Source of the DNA: Vibrio hyugaensis
GTDB taxonomy: Bacteria; Pseudomonadota; Gammaproteobacteria; Enterobacterales; Vibrionaceae
Length of the DNA stretch: 64,000 nucleotides
Assembly: GCF_002906655.1 (NCBI RefSeq)
Contig: NZ_CP025794.1
Location: forward strand, 1,984,001-2,048,000
Direction of reading: 5' to 3'
Position numbers and translations under genes: made by a program. Positions within the stretch are counted from its first letter, which is position 1. Every line of letters begins with the position of its first letter. The notes under the pieces are model-generated. The model was not told where the DNA came from. It searched no databases and saw nothing but the letters and a program-made list of their open reading frames with translations. This document shows positions 45,900 through 56,545 of the stretch, in pieces.

Positions 45900-48221
45900 A
45901 TGAGCCAAGCTATCTGTCGCATGATTGCTCAAGAGCTGAATGTTCGCCCTGAGCAAGTCAATGCCGCTGTAACCCTTATCGATGACGGGAACACAGTCCC
46001 ATTTATTGCACGTTACCGTAAAGAGGTGACGGGCGGTCTTGATGATACCCAACTGCGTACTCTAGACAGCCGTCTGTCTTACCTTCGTGAGTTAGACGAT
46101 CGCCGTCAAACCATCCTGAAGTCGATTCAAGAGCAAGGCAAACTTACGCCAGAGCTAGAACAAGAAATCACTCAGGCAGACAGCAAGACTCGTCTTGAAG
46201 ACTTGTACCTACCTTACAAACCAAAGCGTCGCACCAAAGGTCAGATCGCGATTGAAGCAGGTCTTGAGCCACTCGCAGACCAGCTTTGGAATCATCCGCA
46301 AACTGAGCCAGAAAGCGAAGCAAGCAAATACCTTGATGCAGACAAAGGCGTGGCAGACACCAAAGCCGCACTGGATGGCGCTCGCGCAATCATTATGGAG
46401 CGCATCGCTGAAGACGCGAATCTTCTAGAGAAAATCCGCGCTCATCTAAACCGCAATGCGGAAATGGGTGCTCGCGTCGTAGAAGGCAAAGAGCAAGAAG
46501 GTGAGAAGTTTAAAGACTACTTTAACCACAACGAGCCACTAAGCAAAGTACCATCGCACCGCGCACTGGCGATGCTACGCGGTCGTAACGAGGGCTTCCT
46601 GACATTGGCGATGAATGCCGATCCGGAACAGGAAGAAGGCGCTCGTCAGTCTTATTGCGAAACGATTATTGCTGACCACTACGGTGTGACACTCAGCAGC
46701 GCACCAGCCGATACATGGCGTAAACAAGTGATCAGTTGGGCATGGCGTATCAAAGTATCGATGCACATGGAAACCGAGCTAATGGGTGCAATGAAAGAAC
46801 GTGCTGAAATCGAAGCGATTGAAGTATTTGCGACTAACCTAAAAGACTTGTTGATGGCTGCGCCGGCAGGTCCTCGTGCGACACTTGGTCTCGATCCGGG
46901 TCTGCGTACAGGCTCGAAGATCGCTATTGTCGATCCGACTGGTAAAGTGCTTGCAACCGAAACCATCTACCCTCACCCACCACAAAAGCAATACGACAAA
47001 TCAGCGCAAATCGTTGATCAGTTGGTGCGCAAGTACAACGTGGATTTGATCGCAATAGGCAACGGCACGGCTTCACGTGAAACCGACAGCTTTGTCGCAG
47101 ACGTCATCAAACGTGGCAACCTGAAAGTTCAGAAAATCATCGTAAGTGAAGCGGGTGCATCGGTGTACTCAGCATCTGAGCTTGCAGCGAAAGAATTCCC
47201 GAATATGGACGTATCTCTGCGTGGTGCGGTGTCGATTGCTCGTCGCCTACAAGACCCACTGGCTGAGCTAGTGAAAATCGATCCTAAATCAATTGGTGTA
47301 GGTCAATACCAGCACGATGTTAGCCAATCGATGCTAGCAAAACGCCTAGATGCGATTGTGGAAGACTGTGTAAACGCGGTCGGTGTTGATGTAAACACCG
47401 CCTCTGCAGCACTACTGACGCGCGTAGCGGGCTTGTCGAGCACCATCGCGCAGAACATTGTCGACTTCCGCGATGAAAACGGTCGCTTCGAAGCTCGTAC
47501 AACCTTGAAGAAAGTACCTCGCTTGGGCCCTAAGGCATTCGAGCAGTGTGCAGGCTTCCTACGAATCATGGATGGCAAGAACCCTCTTGATGCGTCTGCG
47601 GTTCACCCAGAAGCATACCCTGTGGTAAAAGCGATCTCTGAGAAGAACAACAAAGACATCAAAGCATTGATTGGGGATTCAAACTTCCTTAAAGGTCTGC
47701 ATGCTGTGGATTACACCGACGATAACTTCGGTGTTCCAACCATTACAGACATCATCAAAGAGCTGGATAAACCGGGTCGTGACCCGCGTCCAGAATTCAA
47801 GACAGCGACGTTTGCAGAAGGCGTAAACTCAGTATCTGACTTGGAGCCGGGCATGATTCTAGAAGGCGTGGTATCGAACGTAGCCAACTTCGGTGCTTTC
47901 GTTGATATTGGCGTTCACCAAGATGGTCTAGTACACATCTCAGCACTGACAGATCGTTATGTATCTGACCCACGTGAAGTGGTAAAAGCGGGCGACATCG
48001 TTAAAGTAAAAGTGATGGAAGTTGACGTGCAGCGCAAGCGTATTGGTTTATCGATGCGTTTGAACGACGAGCCGGGTCAAGACAACCGCAGCCAACGCTC
48101 ATCAGCAGCACCGCGTCGTAATGACCAACCGCAACGTCGTCAGCCTCGCCGTGATGACTCGTCATCTAACAGCGCAATGGGTGGTGCTTTTGCAGCGGCG
48201 TTTGCTAAAGCGAAAAAGTAA
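45900..48221 (+). CDS. tex: Tex RNA-binding transcription accessory protein
   Basis: 773 residues: N-terminal helical Tex domain, YqgF/RNase-H-like domain ([19 protein letters not shown] near residue 330), helix-hairpin-helix repeats (about 500-560) and a C-terminal S1 RNA-binding domain ([20 protein letters not shown] near 655). The tail is basic and repetitive ([13 protein letters not shown]). Conserved nucleic-acid-binding factor linked to transcription; the closest eukaryotic relative is Spt6. Confidence 0.95.
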   Translation: MSQAICRMIAQELNVRPEQVNAAVTLIDDGNTVPFIARYRKEVTGGLDDTQLRTLDSRLSYLRELDDRRQTILKSIQEQGKLTPELEQEITQADSKTRLEDLYLPYKPKRRTKGQIAIEAGLEPLADQLWNHPQTEPESEASKYLDADKGVADTKAALDGARAIIMERIAEDANLLEKIRAHLNRNAEMGARVVEGKEQEGEKFKDYFNHNEPLSKVPSHRALAMLRGRNEGFLTLAMNADPEQEEGARQSYCETIIADHYGVTLSSAPADTWRKQVISWAWRIKVSMHMETELMGAMKERAEIEAIEVFATNLKDLLMAAPAGPRATLGLDPGLRTGSKIAIVDPTGKVLATETIYPHPPQKQYDKSAQIVDQLVRKYNVDLIAIGNGTASRETDSFVADVIKRGNLKVQKIIVSEAGASVYSASELAAKEFPNMDVSLRGAVSIARRLQDPLAELVKIDPKSIGVGQYQHDVSQSMLAKRLDAIVEDCVNAVGVDVNTASAALLTRVAGLSSTIAQNIVDFRDENGRFEARTTLKKVPRLGPKAFEQCAGFLRIMDGKNPLDASAVHPEAYPVVKAISEKNNKDIKALIGDSNFLKGLHAVDYTDDNFGVPTITDIIKELDKPGRDPRPEFKTATFAEGVNSVSDLEPGMILEGVVSNVANFGAFVDIGVHQDGLVHISALTDRYVSDPREVVKAGDIVKVKVMEVDVQRKRIGLSMRLNDEPGQDNRSQRSSAAPRRNDQPQRRQPRRDDSSSNSAMGGAFAAAFAKAKK

Positions 48222-48264
48222 TCTCGCTTAGTTTCACCGCTAACGAGCTTTCATAGCTAAAAAG

Positions 48265-48304
48265 AAAACGCTCCAATCAGTTGATCTGCTTGGAGCGTTT
48301 TTAT
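48265..48304 (+). terminator. Terminator after tex
   Basis: AAAACGCTCCAA and TTGGAGCGTTTT form a 12-bp stem around 13 bases, ending in a T run. Confidence 0.9.
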
Positions 48305-48324
48305 TTGAGTAGGATATTGAGTCG

Positions 48325-48789
48325 TCATAATACTGCTATCACTTCTGACGGTGTATGGGGCGCGACCGAATGACCGTAATGAAACTTAATCACCTTCCTG
48401 CGCTTTTCCATCAATCCCTCTTTGACCGCAGCATCCAAAATGCGCTTAGGTAATCGAAAGCGTATCGCATAGCCCTTACCCTGATCTTCGCTGTAACTCT
48501 TGAGCGCAAGCAAACCGAAGAGACGTTCTAGCGTGTCTTCCGGTTCTTCGTGATAACGGGTATCCACCTCGGGTTCCACTTCGTAGTCAGGATGCTCCGA
48601 TGGGTCCCACGAGGATTGGCGTCGCCGCTTCTCATCACTTTTTACTTTGCGCTCCGCATTGGTTTTCGCCAGTGCGACTGTTGGCGTCACAGGTTCTCGG
48701 ACTTTATTGTCACGAGCAGCTTGTTCCGTCTGCACATTAACGGATGGGGCGATCAGTGGCACGCTTACGTTAGCCGGTGACACAATCAT
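48325..48789 (-). CDS. Conserved protein of unknown function
   Basis: 154 residues. The N-terminal 60 residues look unstructured and basic (KTNAERKVKSDEKRRRQS); then an acidic stretch (HPDYEVEPEVDTRYHEEPED) and a compact helical end (TLERLFGLLALKSYSEDQ, RFRLPKRILDAAVKEGL). No signal peptide and no recognised domain. ATG at 48789 has GAGG upstream. Separated from bioH by 135 bp and convergent with tex. Confidence 0.65.
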   Translation of the reverse strand: MIVSPANVSVPLIAPSVNVQTEQAARDNKVREPVTPTVALAKTNAERKVKSDEKRRRQSSWDPSEHPDYEVEPEVDTRYHEEPEDTLERLFGLLALKSYSEDQGKGYAIRFRLPKRILDAAVKEGLMEKRRKVIKFHYGHSVAPHTPSEVIAVL

Positions 48790-48924
48790 TGCGAACCCTC
48801 CTCAGAGTCGCCCAACTCGTCAATACAGCAAACTCCTCCCACAAGAAGAGTTCGCTAAAACTTATATCGACCAATTTTTAAGCAGCTTTAGAGTTTTATT
48901 CGCTTAGATTTGTAGACTCGCTAA

Positions 48925-49689
48925 TTAAGCAGCAAATTCTCGCACTTGGAGACAAAACGCGTCATGTTCGGTCATGAACGGCGCATGAGAGGATTGGTTG
49001 AAAACAAACTGCTGAGTAGTTGGCAACTGCTCACTCAAGTCACTTGCCACTTTGATTGGCACTAAACCATCAAGTCGACCATAAAGGCGCAGCATCGGCA
49101 TCGAAAGAGAGGCCAAAGCATCGCGCAGATCCACATCGGCAAGAATATTCAAACCAACCAACAATGAATCAGGGTTTGGCTGCGGACGCGATAGTACAGC
49201 TTGCTTGAGTTGTTTAACGTCTTTGCGCGCAGACGGGCTGCCCATCGCTTGCAGCGCCATAAAGCGCTCAATAGTGACAGAGAAGTCTTCCAGCAATTGT
49301 TCGGTGAATGCGGTTAACACGTTAGGTTGAATGCCACGCCAAGGACGTTCAGCAGCAAATTTGGGGGAACTGGCTACCGTGATTAACTTGCTCACACGCT
49401 GCGGAGCATTAAGTGCAATGTGGGTTGCCACCAAGCCACCTAATGACCAGCCAAGCCAGACAGCTTTTTCTGGCGCGTCTTGCAGAACAAGCTCAGCGAT
49501 TTTTGCTAAGTCTTCGGCGTGAGATTCTGCGCTATGCCCGTACCCCGGAAGGTCAACCACATGAACTCGGAAATAAGGTTGAAGAGACTCGACCGTCTGC
49601 TGCCATACCGCACCATTCATGCCCCAACCATGAAGCAACACCAAATCCGGTCCTTGACCAAATGACTGCCAGTGTAAATTCGTGCTCAT
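48925..49689 (-). CDS. bioH: Pimeloyl-ACP methyl ester carboxylesterase BioH
   Basis: Removes the methyl group from pimeloyl-ACP methyl ester, freeing pimeloyl-ACP for biotin synthesis. Alpha/beta hydrolase of 254-255 residues with Ser82 (GWSLGG), Asp near 207 (GRLDGLVP) and His near 235 (SSHAPFM), the same triad positions as E. coli BioH. ATG at 49689 chosen for family length; the upstream 49707 start adds six residues. Divergent from comF, as in many gamma-proteobacteria. Confidence 0.94.
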   Translation of the reverse strand: MSTNLHWQSFGQGPDLVLLHGWGMNGAVWQQTVESLQPYFRVHVVDLPGYGHSAESHAEDLAKIAELVLQDAPEKAVWLGWSLGGLVATHIALNAPQRVSKLITVASSPKFAAERPWRGIQPNVLTAFTEQLLEDFSVTIERFMALQAMGSPSARKDVKQLKQAVLSRPQPNPDSLLVGLNILADVDLRDALASLSMPMLRLYGRLDGLVPIKVASDLSEQLPTTQQFVFNQSSHAPFMTEHDAFCLQVREFAA

Positions 49690-49773
49690 GCTCTCGTTCT
49701 CTCCCACTTATCTTATTCCTTACCACGCAATCCAAGCTTTACTCTGATGACTCGCTCACCTTGGATGGATTGT

Positions 49774-50499
49774 ATGTTATCTGATCAATGGCAAAACATC
49801 ATGCACCGCGTGCTTGGCAGTCAATGCGGGCTATGCCGTTTTCCAATCTCCCCCGACCAGCAGCCTAACTTAATGCGCTGGTGCGACAGCTGTTTTCATC
49901 ACCTCACACTCCGCAAACGCTGTTCACGGTGCGGATTAACAATGACAGAGGAAGCATTCCAAACGTCAGCAGAATGCGGAGAATGCCTCAAAGAACCGCC
50001 ACCATGGCAAAGGTTATACACATTGGGGGATTATGATTTCCCCCTTTCTCATCAAGTACAACGCTTTAAGGATCATGGTGAATCTTGGCATGTTACCGCC
50101 CTAACTCAATTGTTAGCGGAACGAATCGAGCATCCTGCTCCTATCATTACGAGTGTCCCTTTGCATTGGCAACGTTACTTAAAGCGAGGATTTAATCAGA
50201 GTCATGTCTTGGCGACACATTTAGCGCACAACTTGAATAGCAACTATCGCAATCGGGTTTTTAAACGCGTCAAAAGCGCACAATCTCAACGTGGAAATAA
50301 AAAAGCCGGTCGCGAGCAAAATTTGAAAGCAGCATTTGCCCTACACGGTGAGGTAAACTTTTCCCACATTGCTATCGTGGACGATGTTGTCACAACAGGC
50401 AGTACCGTCCGACAATTATGTCATTTACTACTTGAAGTTGGCGTAGAAAGCATCGATATTTACTGCATCTGCAGAACTCCTGCCCCTGGTTCAGGCTAG
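49774..50499 (+). CDS. comF: ComF family phosphoribosyltransferase-like protein
   Basis: 241 residues. N-terminal zinc-finger-like Cys pairs (CGLCRF, CDSC, CSRCG, CGEC) and a C-terminal PRTase fold with [17 protein letters not shown] near residue 205. ComF takes part in DNA uptake in naturally competent bacteria, including vibrios. ATG at 49774 with GGATGG upstream fits better than the start at 49747. Confidence 0.9.
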   Translation: MLSDQWQNIMHRVLGSQCGLCRFPISPDQQPNLMRWCDSCFHHLTLRKRCSRCGLTMTEEAFQTSAECGECLKEPPPWQRLYTLGDYDFPLSHQVQRFKDHGESWHVTALTQLLAERIEHPAPIITSVPLHWQRYLKRGFNQSHVLATHLAHNLNSNYRNRVFKRVKSAQSQRGNKKAGREQNLKAAFALHGEVNFSHIAIVDDVVTTGSTVRQLCHLLLEVGVESIDIYCICRTPAPGSG

Positions 50500-50596
50500 A
50501 TCGCTTGGCAATGCCTTAGTATCAAAAAGACTAGACCAAGGCGGTAACAGGAGTAGAATAGCAGCAATAGCCTACAAATTTACTCAGGTATTCGTC

Positions 50597-51181
50597 GTGT
50601 CAAATATTACTATTACAGAAACTGCGCAAACGCATTTCGCCAACCTTTTAGGCCAACAACCTGAAGGTACTAACATTCGAGTTTTCGTTGTAAACCCAGG
50701 AACACAAAACGCAGAGTGTGGCGTGTCTTACTGCCCACCAGAAGCCATTGAAGGCACTGACACCGAAATCCCTTACAGCGGTTTCTCTGCTTTCGTTGAC
50801 GAGCTAAGCCTACCTTTCCTGGAAGATGCTGAAATCGATTTCGTAACAGACAAAATGGGTTCTCAACTGACGCTTAAAGCACCTAACGCAAAAATGCGCA
50901 AAGTGTCTGACGACGCACCTCTAGTAGAGCGTGTAGAGTACGTAATCCAAACTCAAGTGAACCCTCAGCTAGCAGGTCATGGTGGTCACGTAAACCTTGT
51001 TGAAATCACTGACGACGGTATCGCTATCGTTGCATTCGGTGGCGGCTGTAACGGCTGTTCAATGGTTGATGTGACACTAAAAGAAGGCATCGAGAAAGAA
51101 CTACTGAACCAATTCATTGGTGAATTGACAGCGGTTCGCGACGCAACAGAACATGACCGTGGTGATCACTCTTACTACTAA
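50597..51181 (+). CDS. nfuA: Fe/S biogenesis protein NfuA
   Basis: 194 residues from a GTG start ([18 protein letters not shown]). N-terminal degenerate A-type carrier domain and a C-terminal Nfu domain whose [11 protein letters not shown] motif binds a shared [4Fe-4S] cluster that is passed to target proteins. Follows comF, as in E. coli (gntX-nfuA). Confidence 0.95.
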   Translation: MSNITITETAQTHFANLLGQQPEGTNIRVFVVNPGTQNAECGVSYCPPEAIEGTDTEIPYSGFSAFVDELSLPFLEDAEIDFVTDKMGSQLTLKAPNAKMRKVSDDAPLVERVEYVIQTQVNPQLAGHGGHVNLVEITDDGIAIVAFGGGCNGCSMVDVTLKEGIEKELLNQFIGELTAVRDATEHDRGDHSYY

Positions 51182-51230
51182 ACGTTCAAAAGAACTCGGC
51201 TTTGAGAGCCAGTAAAAGTGTACATTGACG

Positions 51231-51265
51231 AAAAATGGGAGGCGTTTGCTTCCCATTTTTGTTTT
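51231..51265 (+). terminator. Terminator after nfuA
   Basis: AAAAATGGGA and TCCCATTTTT form a 10-bp stem with a T-rich tail. Confidence 0.8.
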
Positions 51266-51371
51266 CAATCGAACGAAGCTGAATCATCACGCTAGAAACT
51301 CGAGCCTTCTTCTCATATATTAAGAAATCTCATTAGCTTTAAAGAGCCAACGACACATAGGAGCCAGCGTT

Positions 51372-51941
51372 ATGTCGAAAAGGACCCCACCAGAGATACT
51401 CTCTTGTCAGACGGTCGCACAATCTAAACTGTTTGCAGTGGAAGCCCTAGACCTTCGCTTCTCTAATGGTGAGTTGCGTACCTACGAGCGTATGAAACCA
51501 AGTGGGCGCGATGCTGTAATGGTTGTTCCTGTTACGGAGCAAGGCGATTTACTGCTCGTACGCGAATACGCAGCAGGCACAGAACGCTACGAGCTCGGCT
51601 TTCCGAAAGGTTTGATTGACCCAGGGGAGACTCCGCATCAAGCGGCAAATCGTGAGCTTAAAGAAGAAATTGGTTTTGGCTCTAACGCGCTAACACCACT
51701 CAAACAAGTCATCCTTGCTCCTTCTTATTTCTCCAGCAAGATGACCTTGTTCTTAGGACAAAGCCTTTACCCAGAAAAACAAGAAGGTGATGAGCCAGAA
51801 CCATTAGAAATTGTTCGCTGGCCACTTGCTCAAGCCGAAGAACTATTAACGCACTTGGATTTTTGTGAAGCAAGAAGCATCACGGCGTTGATGTTGGCAC
51901 TAAAACACTTACAAAACACCACTCACAACCAAAACCAATAA
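51372..51941 (+). CDS. nudE: ADP compounds hydrolase NudE
   Basis: Nudix hydrolase of 189 residues that cleaves ADP-ribose, AP3A and NADH-type compounds. The Nudix box reads GLIDPGETPHQAANRELKEE followed by IGFG, near residues 78-101. Runs 44 bp ahead of cysQ, and both deal with adenine nucleotide by-products. Confidence 0.92.
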   Translation: MSKRTPPEILSCQTVAQSKLFAVEALDLRFSNGELRTYERMKPSGRDAVMVVPVTEQGDLLLVREYAAGTERYELGFPKGLIDPGETPHQAANRELKEEIGFGSNALTPLKQVILAPSYFSSKMTLFLGQSLYPEKQEGDEPEPLEIVRWPLAQAEELLTHLDFCEARSITALMLALKHLQNTTHNQNQ

Positions 51942-51985
51942 CGGTCAAAGAGCCGAGCCATAATTGTGAGAAAGGACCATTACTT

Positions 51986-52813
51986 ATGCCAATGACAAAA
52001 GATTTATCTCACCTGCTCCCGCAAGTCATCGAGATCGCGCGTAGTGCAGGACAATTGATTTTAGATATCTACGAAAAAAAGCAGTACGAAGCCTACATCA
52101 AAAGTGATGAGACACCGGTCACCAGTGCCGACATTGCAGCACATAAGCTAATTACAGAACGCCTAAGCGAGCTGACACCTGATATCCCCGTGCTTTCAGA
52201 AGAAGCAGCGGACATTAGCTTAGAACAACGCGCACAGTGGGAACGTTACTGGTTAGTTGACCCTCTTGATGGTACACAAGAATTCATCGCACGCAGTGGT
52301 GACTTCGCGACCATCATTGCTCTGATCGACAACAACAAGCCAACCATGGGAGTAGTTTACGGTCCAGTTTCTGGCGTAACTTACTATGCTTACAATGGCA
52401 AAGGTGCCTGGAAGATCCCAGACATGTCAGAGAGTGTGAAAATTCATACCCACAAGCATGAACAACCGGGACAAAACATCGCAATCGCAATCAGTCGTCG
52501 TCAAGACATCAACCGTATTACCAGCCGTATGAGCAGTGCTTGGAACTACGATTTAATTCCACTCGGCTCTGCCGCACTTAAAGCATGCCTTGTCGCTGAA
52601 GGTGCTGTGGACTGTTACTTACGTCTAGGTCCAACTGGCGAGTGGGATACTGCGGCTACGCAGTGTATTGTTGAAGAAGCGGGCGGACGTATTCTCAGCA
52701 CGCAACTTGAGCCGCTGTCTTACAACGAGCGCGAGACGTTAGAAAATCCGAACTTCATCGTACTGGGCGATGCTGACTTACCTTGGGACGAGATTCTACA
52801 ACGCAAAGATTGA
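51986..52813 (+). CDS. cysQ: 3'(2'),5'-bisphosphate nucleotidase CysQ
   Basis: Hydrolyses 3'-phosphoadenosine-5'-phosphate, the by-product of sulfate assimilation, to AMP. 275 residues of the inositol monophosphatase superfamily: LSEEA near 70, metal-binding WLVDPLDGTQEF near 89 and GEWDTAATQCIVEEAGG near 215. ATG at 51986; MT at 51992 is an alternative. Confidence 0.95.
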   Translation: MPMTKDLSHLLPQVIEIARSAGQLILDIYEKKQYEAYIKSDETPVTSADIAAHKLITERLSELTPDIPVLSEEAADISLEQRAQWERYWLVDPLDGTQEFIARSGDFATIIALIDNNKPTMGVVYGPVSGVTYYAYNGKGAWKIPDMSESVKIHTHKHEQPGQNIAIAISRRQDINRITSRMSSAWNYDLIPLGSAALKACLVAEGAVDCYLRLGPTGEWDTAATQCIVEEAGGRILSTQLEPLSYNERETLENPNFIVLGDADLPWDEILQRKD

Positions 52814-52843
52814 TCACAATCCAAACTGCATAGCTAGATTTTA

Positions 52844-52878
52844 AAAGGCCACGAATCGACTTCGTGGCCTTTCTTTTT
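52844..52878 (+). terminator. Terminator after cysQ
   Basis: AAAGGCCACGAA and TTCGTGGCCTTT form a perfect 12-bp stem, followed by CTTTTT. Confidence 0.92.
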
Positions 52879-52884
52879 ATCTTT

Positions 52885-53043
52885 TGTACAGCGATAGGAG
52901 CATTTAGCCTACCATGTTCTAAGTACTCACCCAACTGTACACACTCATATCATTTACTTAAAAATCATAAAGTTAGACAAAAAGCAAATAACCAACTGAA
53001 TTTCCTGTACAGCGAATAGCAGGCTTGGCCTACTATGATCTAA
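52885..53043. repeat. Pair of imperfect 38-bp direct repeats between cysQ and gspN
   Basis: Copy one (52885-52922) and copy two (53006-53043) both read TGTACAGCGA, then about 10 variable bases, then GCCTAC(C/T)ATG(T/A)TCTAA. They lie in a 288-bp gap with no gene. A further CTGTACA at about 52935 is inverted to the first TGTACAG. Function unknown. Confidence 0.5.
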
Positions 53044-53045
53044 AA

Positions 53046-53074
53046 GCAAAAAGAGCTGCACATTAGCAGCTCTT
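53046..53074 (-). terminator. Terminator of the gsp operon
   Basis: On the minus strand AAGAGCTGC and GCAGCTCTT form a 9-bp stem followed by TTTGCTTTT. It lies 28 bp after gspN. Confidence 0.85.
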
Positions 53075-53101
53075 CAATAATGGGATGGTTTCTAAAACTG
53101 A

Positions 53102-53863
53102 CTAGAAACGCCCTTTGTAATCAAACTCGTATTGGCCTTGAGCGTTCGGGTTGCCCAACCATTTCAGTTGGTCACTCATCCCTGATGGGAACTCCGCCCC
53201 AGGTTTAAACCACGCTTTGGTAGAGTAGCGCTGATTTGGCATCAACTCGGCAGAAAACGCTGCGGACACTTGCTTGCTCTTTTGCTCACCTGATGCCGAT
53301 AGTACGCTGTCTTTACAGTTCAGATCGGCAATCACAGGGCCAAGTTCAAGGCTACCGAGCGGGCTTTGAATGCCACTCGCATTCCAAACTAGTGTACCTT
53401 CACCCGTTTTACACCAAGGTGCCGCGTAAGTCGCATGACGGATATTGAGCTCAAGCTGACCATCAACACCAACTGGCACAGGAATACGCGCTTGCTCCAC
53501 TACTTTGGCAGCCGGAATCGATGCAACCAAATTTTCAGCGTATGGACCACCAGTTAGGCTATAACCAACCAAACCACGACCACGAACGTCCATATCACTT
53601 CCACGGCCAAAACGTACGGCGAATTCCGCTTTACCAGTGAATAAGCTTGATAGTTGGAAATCCCAATTTACCTCACCGAGATTTTGACGCTGCCAGCTGA
53701 TGTTAGAAGCACGGCCTTGCCACACAGAGCCTTGGGCATCTTGAATCTCTAACCCTCTTACCGTCGGTACTTGTTGAAGCACCCAAGAAACAGGCAAACC
53801 AACAATCAAACTTGTGGAGAAAAAGGCTATGAATATAACAACGTAAAGTATTGCTCGCTTCAC
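53102..53863 (-). CDS. gspN: Type II secretion protein GspN (EpsN)
   Basis: 253 residues: one N-terminal membrane helix (AILYVVIFIAFFSTSLIVGL) and a beta-rich periplasmic body with two Cys (WCKTGEG, LNCKDS). GspN is an accessory, non-universal component whose role is unclear. Last gene of the operon, one base after gspM. Confidence 0.9.
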   Translation of the reverse strand: MKRAILYVVIFIAFFSTSLIVGLPVSWVLQQVPTVRGLEIQDAQGSVWQGRASNISWQRQNLGEVNWDFQLSSLFTGKAEFAVRFGRGSDMDVRGRGLVGYSLTGGPYAENLVASIPAAKVVEQARIPVPVGVDGQLELNIRHATYAAPWCKTGEGTLVWNASGIQSPLGSLELGPVIADLNCKDSVLSASGEQKSKQVSAAFSAELMPNQRYSTKAWFKPGAEFPSGMSDQLKWLGNPNAQGQYEFDYKGRF

Positions 53864-53864
53864 C

Positions 53865-54356
53865 TTAACCTCGCTTAAATTGCAGGCGGTTCACATCAAT
53901 CATGCCTGCTTGGTCTGTACGATCGATATCGAGAAATTCCACCTCAATACCTTGTTGTTCTTTTAGGTAACGCAACCAATCCACCATCTGGTTAAATGCC
54001 AATGGCTTAATCCAAACTTGAACACTTTCATTACGTGGTTGAACTCGAATCAGCTCCACTTTGTAACGACGAGCAGAAGAAGAAACTAATTGGTTCAGAG
54101 GTTGATTAGAGAAGCTGACTCCACCACTTTTGCGTAGAGCAGTAATATCATCAGCCTTGTCTTGCACCCAATTCAACAACTGTTTTTCTGACTGAATTCG
54201 AGTCTGAGCGAGTTCAGCTCGTTGATTCATTGGCTGTAGTAGCCCCCAATAAATCATTCCGATAATGGCAATCACACCACCACCCATCACCAAACGTTGT
54301 TCACGTTGTGAGATGCTATTCCACCAAGTTTGAGCCTGAGCGATTAAATTCTTCAT
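53865..54356 (-). CDS. gspM: Type II secretion protein GspM (EpsM)
   Basis: 163 residues: short cytoplasmic tail, one membrane helix (VMGGGVIAIIGMIYWGLLQP, about 25-44) and a coiled-coil plus ferredoxin-like periplasmic domain. Partner of GspL in the inner-membrane platform. Three consecutive possible starts (GTG 54362, ATG 54359, ATG 54356); the last has the best distance to GAGG. Confidence 0.92.
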   Translation of the reverse strand: MKNLIAQAQTWWNSISQREQRLVMGGGVIAIIGMIYWGLLQPMNQRAELAQTRIQSEKQLLNWVQDKADDITALRKSGGVSFSNQPLNQLVSSSARRYKVELIRVQPRNESVQVWIKPLAFNQMVDWLRYLKEQQGIEVEFLDIDRTDQAGMIDVNRLQFKRG

Positions 54357-54363
54357 CATCACC

Positions 54364-55566
54364 TCACAAACGTTTTAGTACAAAGCTGCCTATCACAACA
54401 TTTCCGTTGCGATTCAGCTGACCTTGTTCAACAGTGAACTTTTCTGCCAATTTCACACGCGCTTGCTCAAACGGTTGGAAATCTGAACTGCTTGCTTGAA
54501 TGCGTACTTCACCGCGTTGGCCATCGTATTTAAAGCTGGTTATCTCTAGATCTGTAACCTGACCCAGTGTCGTTGGCAGTGCCGCTATCCAAGACAGCAT
54601 TGCTGTTTCACTTGTACCACCAGAAAGACGACGCTCTTCATCGGTCATCTGACGCTTCAGGTAACTGACCGTTGGAATTCGCTTCTTGTTCGGGAAAATT
54701 TGGCGGAAAATGCGTTCACTTTCTTCACGATAGGCTTGTGCTTGCGCCTCATATTTATGGACCACCAGCAATTGCTGCCCCACAAGAACAACCAATAGCA
54801 CACCCGCAGCGATAGCAGCTTTTTGCCAGACTTTTACGTACTTACCCCAAGACGATTTTGGCTTGAAGCTACCCGTTAATAGGTTGACCTTGCTTTCAGT
54901 AACACCTTTAGCAAGTAGTGCCATCGCCATTTCTTCAGGCTTTGCGACCCAAGCCTCTGGGAGTGAAGATTCAGGAATCGAACTGTAACAATCAAGTTTC
55001 CATCCTTCATTCGCTTGCAGATAAGCAGAAAGGTATAAATCTAGCCACGACGCATCGACCACCGCACCTTGAGTATTAGAATGACGAATTAGCCATTGCT
55101 CACCCAACGCAACCGCAGAGCTGTTTTCTTCATGCACAGGCAACGCCAGCACATCAGGAAGGATACGCTTAATTACAATACCTTGACTGGAAAAACGCTG
55201 CAAAATGGTTTGGATCCAAGCACGCTCAACAGCACAAATTTGCGCTTTCTCTGCTTGCTTGTCTAATACTGTGAAATGCAGGTTATCCACGTCTTGTGCG
55301 ACTTCATCTTCCACCAAATAAGGCAGCATGCTATCAAACTGACGAGCAGCACCCGGCGGGATGTCTACTTCTGTCAGCACAACATCATTACTGGCTAACA
55401 AGGCAATCACTTGTCGCTGATCAGCGTAAGACGCCAACTCATCCAGATGTTCCCATCCGGCGAGTTCACCACTGGCAATCACGTCTTGCTGTTGTGTCGA
55501 CCACACCAACCATGGAATGGTACTTTGTTGTTCGCTACTCAGCCGAACGGTCAGAAACTCGCTCAC
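54364..55566 (-). CDS. gspL: Type II secretion protein GspL (EpsL)
   Basis: About 400 residues: an actin-like cytoplasmic domain (1-235) that recruits the ATPase GspE, a membrane helix ([20 protein letters not shown]) and a periplasmic ferredoxin-like domain that pairs with GspM. I chose GTG at 55566 because GGAGGA sits at the ideal distance; the TTG at 55578 would place that ribosome-binding site inside the gene. The start overlaps the gspK end by 32 bp. Confidence 0.92.
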   Translation of the reverse strand: MSEFLTVRLSSEQQSTIPWLVWSTQQQDVIASGELAGWEHLDELASYADQRQVIALLASNDVVLTEVDIPPGAARQFDSMLPYLVEDEVAQDVDNLHFTVLDKQAEKAQICAVERAWIQTILQRFSSQGIVIKRILPDVLALPVHEENSSAVALGEQWLIRHSNTQGAVVDASWLDLYLSAYLQANEGWKLDCYSSIPESSLPEAWVAKPEEMAMALLAKGVTESKVNLLTGSFKPKSSWGKYVKVWQKAAIAAGVLLVVLVGQQLLVVHKYEAQAQAYREESERIFRQIFPNKKRIPTVSYLKRQMTDEERRLSGGTSETAMLSWIAALPTTLGQVTDLEITSFKYDGQRGEVRIQASSSDFQPFEQARVKLAEKFTVEQGQLNRNGNVVIGSFVLKRL

Positions 55567-56545
55567 TGATTCCTCCAAAACGACGGCGAACGACAGTCAC
55601 CGTTTCTCTATCTGTACTTTGTAAAAGACTACGGATACGTACTCGGGATTCATCCACCAGTACTTGTGCGTCCAATTCAAAAAAGGAGCTATCGACTCCT
55701 AAATAGCCTTTAGCATTTTTCTTTACATCATCGCTCAAGCCAGCTAATTCTGACTCAGCTAAAAATTCATCAACACTATCCCAACCATCGAAAGGGCGCT
55801 TTTCAATTAACTGCACCGCATCACTAGAACTCAAGCCAGGAGAAAACATCGCGACTAAGATCGGCGCTTGTTCGACTTCAATAGTATTTACGTTCAAACG
55901 CCAATCGTCTGTGGGAATAGCACAAATCATCGGTGCGATCTTCTGATAAATGTCACCCGTGACTTGATATACCGCTCTCAGTTCGCTGGCATCAGCCATC
56001 AGGCCATTGGGTGGTAAATACGCAGGCTTCATTGCCTCATAAGTGCTGTCTTCTACACCTGCAGCGGAGCGCACTGTGCTGTCGCTATCGACGTACTCCC
56101 AAGTCGAATCAGCAATCACTTCCGCTTGGTATGGTTCCACGTCCATCTCTTCCATCAAGCGCTGGAACACTTGCACCAAGTAAGGACGATTTGTCGAGTC
56201 ACCCGATGGCTGAACACTCGCTAATACATTCATATTAAAGCAAGCTTGTTTGTCTACGATGCGTCCGGCCGCTTGACCATAATCTAGCGGATACACTTGT
56301 TCTTTAATTGCCCAAGGCTGGCTCATATTAATGGTATCGCTGTCTTCGTAGCTCTGTTCGATACCAATTTCAGCCAACGCCTCAACCCCCAAACTATACC
56401 AATACGCCTGTTGGTAATTGATCTGGTTTGCGCCTCGCTGAAACTGCAAAAACAATCGCTCAGACATACTTGCTGCAACGGTCGTCATAATCGCTAGCAG
56501 CATTAAAACAATAATAAGCGCTACACCACGCTGTCGTTTAGCCAT
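55535..56545 (-). CDS. gspK: Type II secretion minor pseudopilin GspK (EpsK)
   Basis: 336 residues from ATG 56545. A short leader ending RQRG precedes the pilin helix [17 protein letters not shown], where the prepilin peptidase cuts. The GspK-specific alpha domain fills the rest. As usual for GspK, the conserved Glu5 of the other pseudopilins is absent. It forms the tip complex with GspI and GspJ. Overlaps gspJ by 8 bp. Confidence 0.93.
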   Translation of the reverse strand: MAKRQRGVALIIVLMLLAIMTTVAASMSERLFLQFQRGANQINYQQAYWYSLGVEALAEIGIEQSYEDSDTINMSQPWAIKEQVYPLDYGQAAGRIVDKQACFNMNVLASVQPSGDSTNRPYLVQVFQRLMEEMDVEPYQAEVIADSTWEYVDSDSTVRSAAGVEDSTYEAMKPAYLPPNGLMADASELRAVYQVTGDIYQKIAPMICAIPTDDWRLNVNTIEVEQAPILVAMFSPGLSSSDAVQLIEKRPFDGWDSVDEFLAESELAGLSDDVKKNAKGYLGVDSSFFELDAQVLVDESRVRIRSLLQSTDRETVTVVRRRFGGISERVSDRSAE

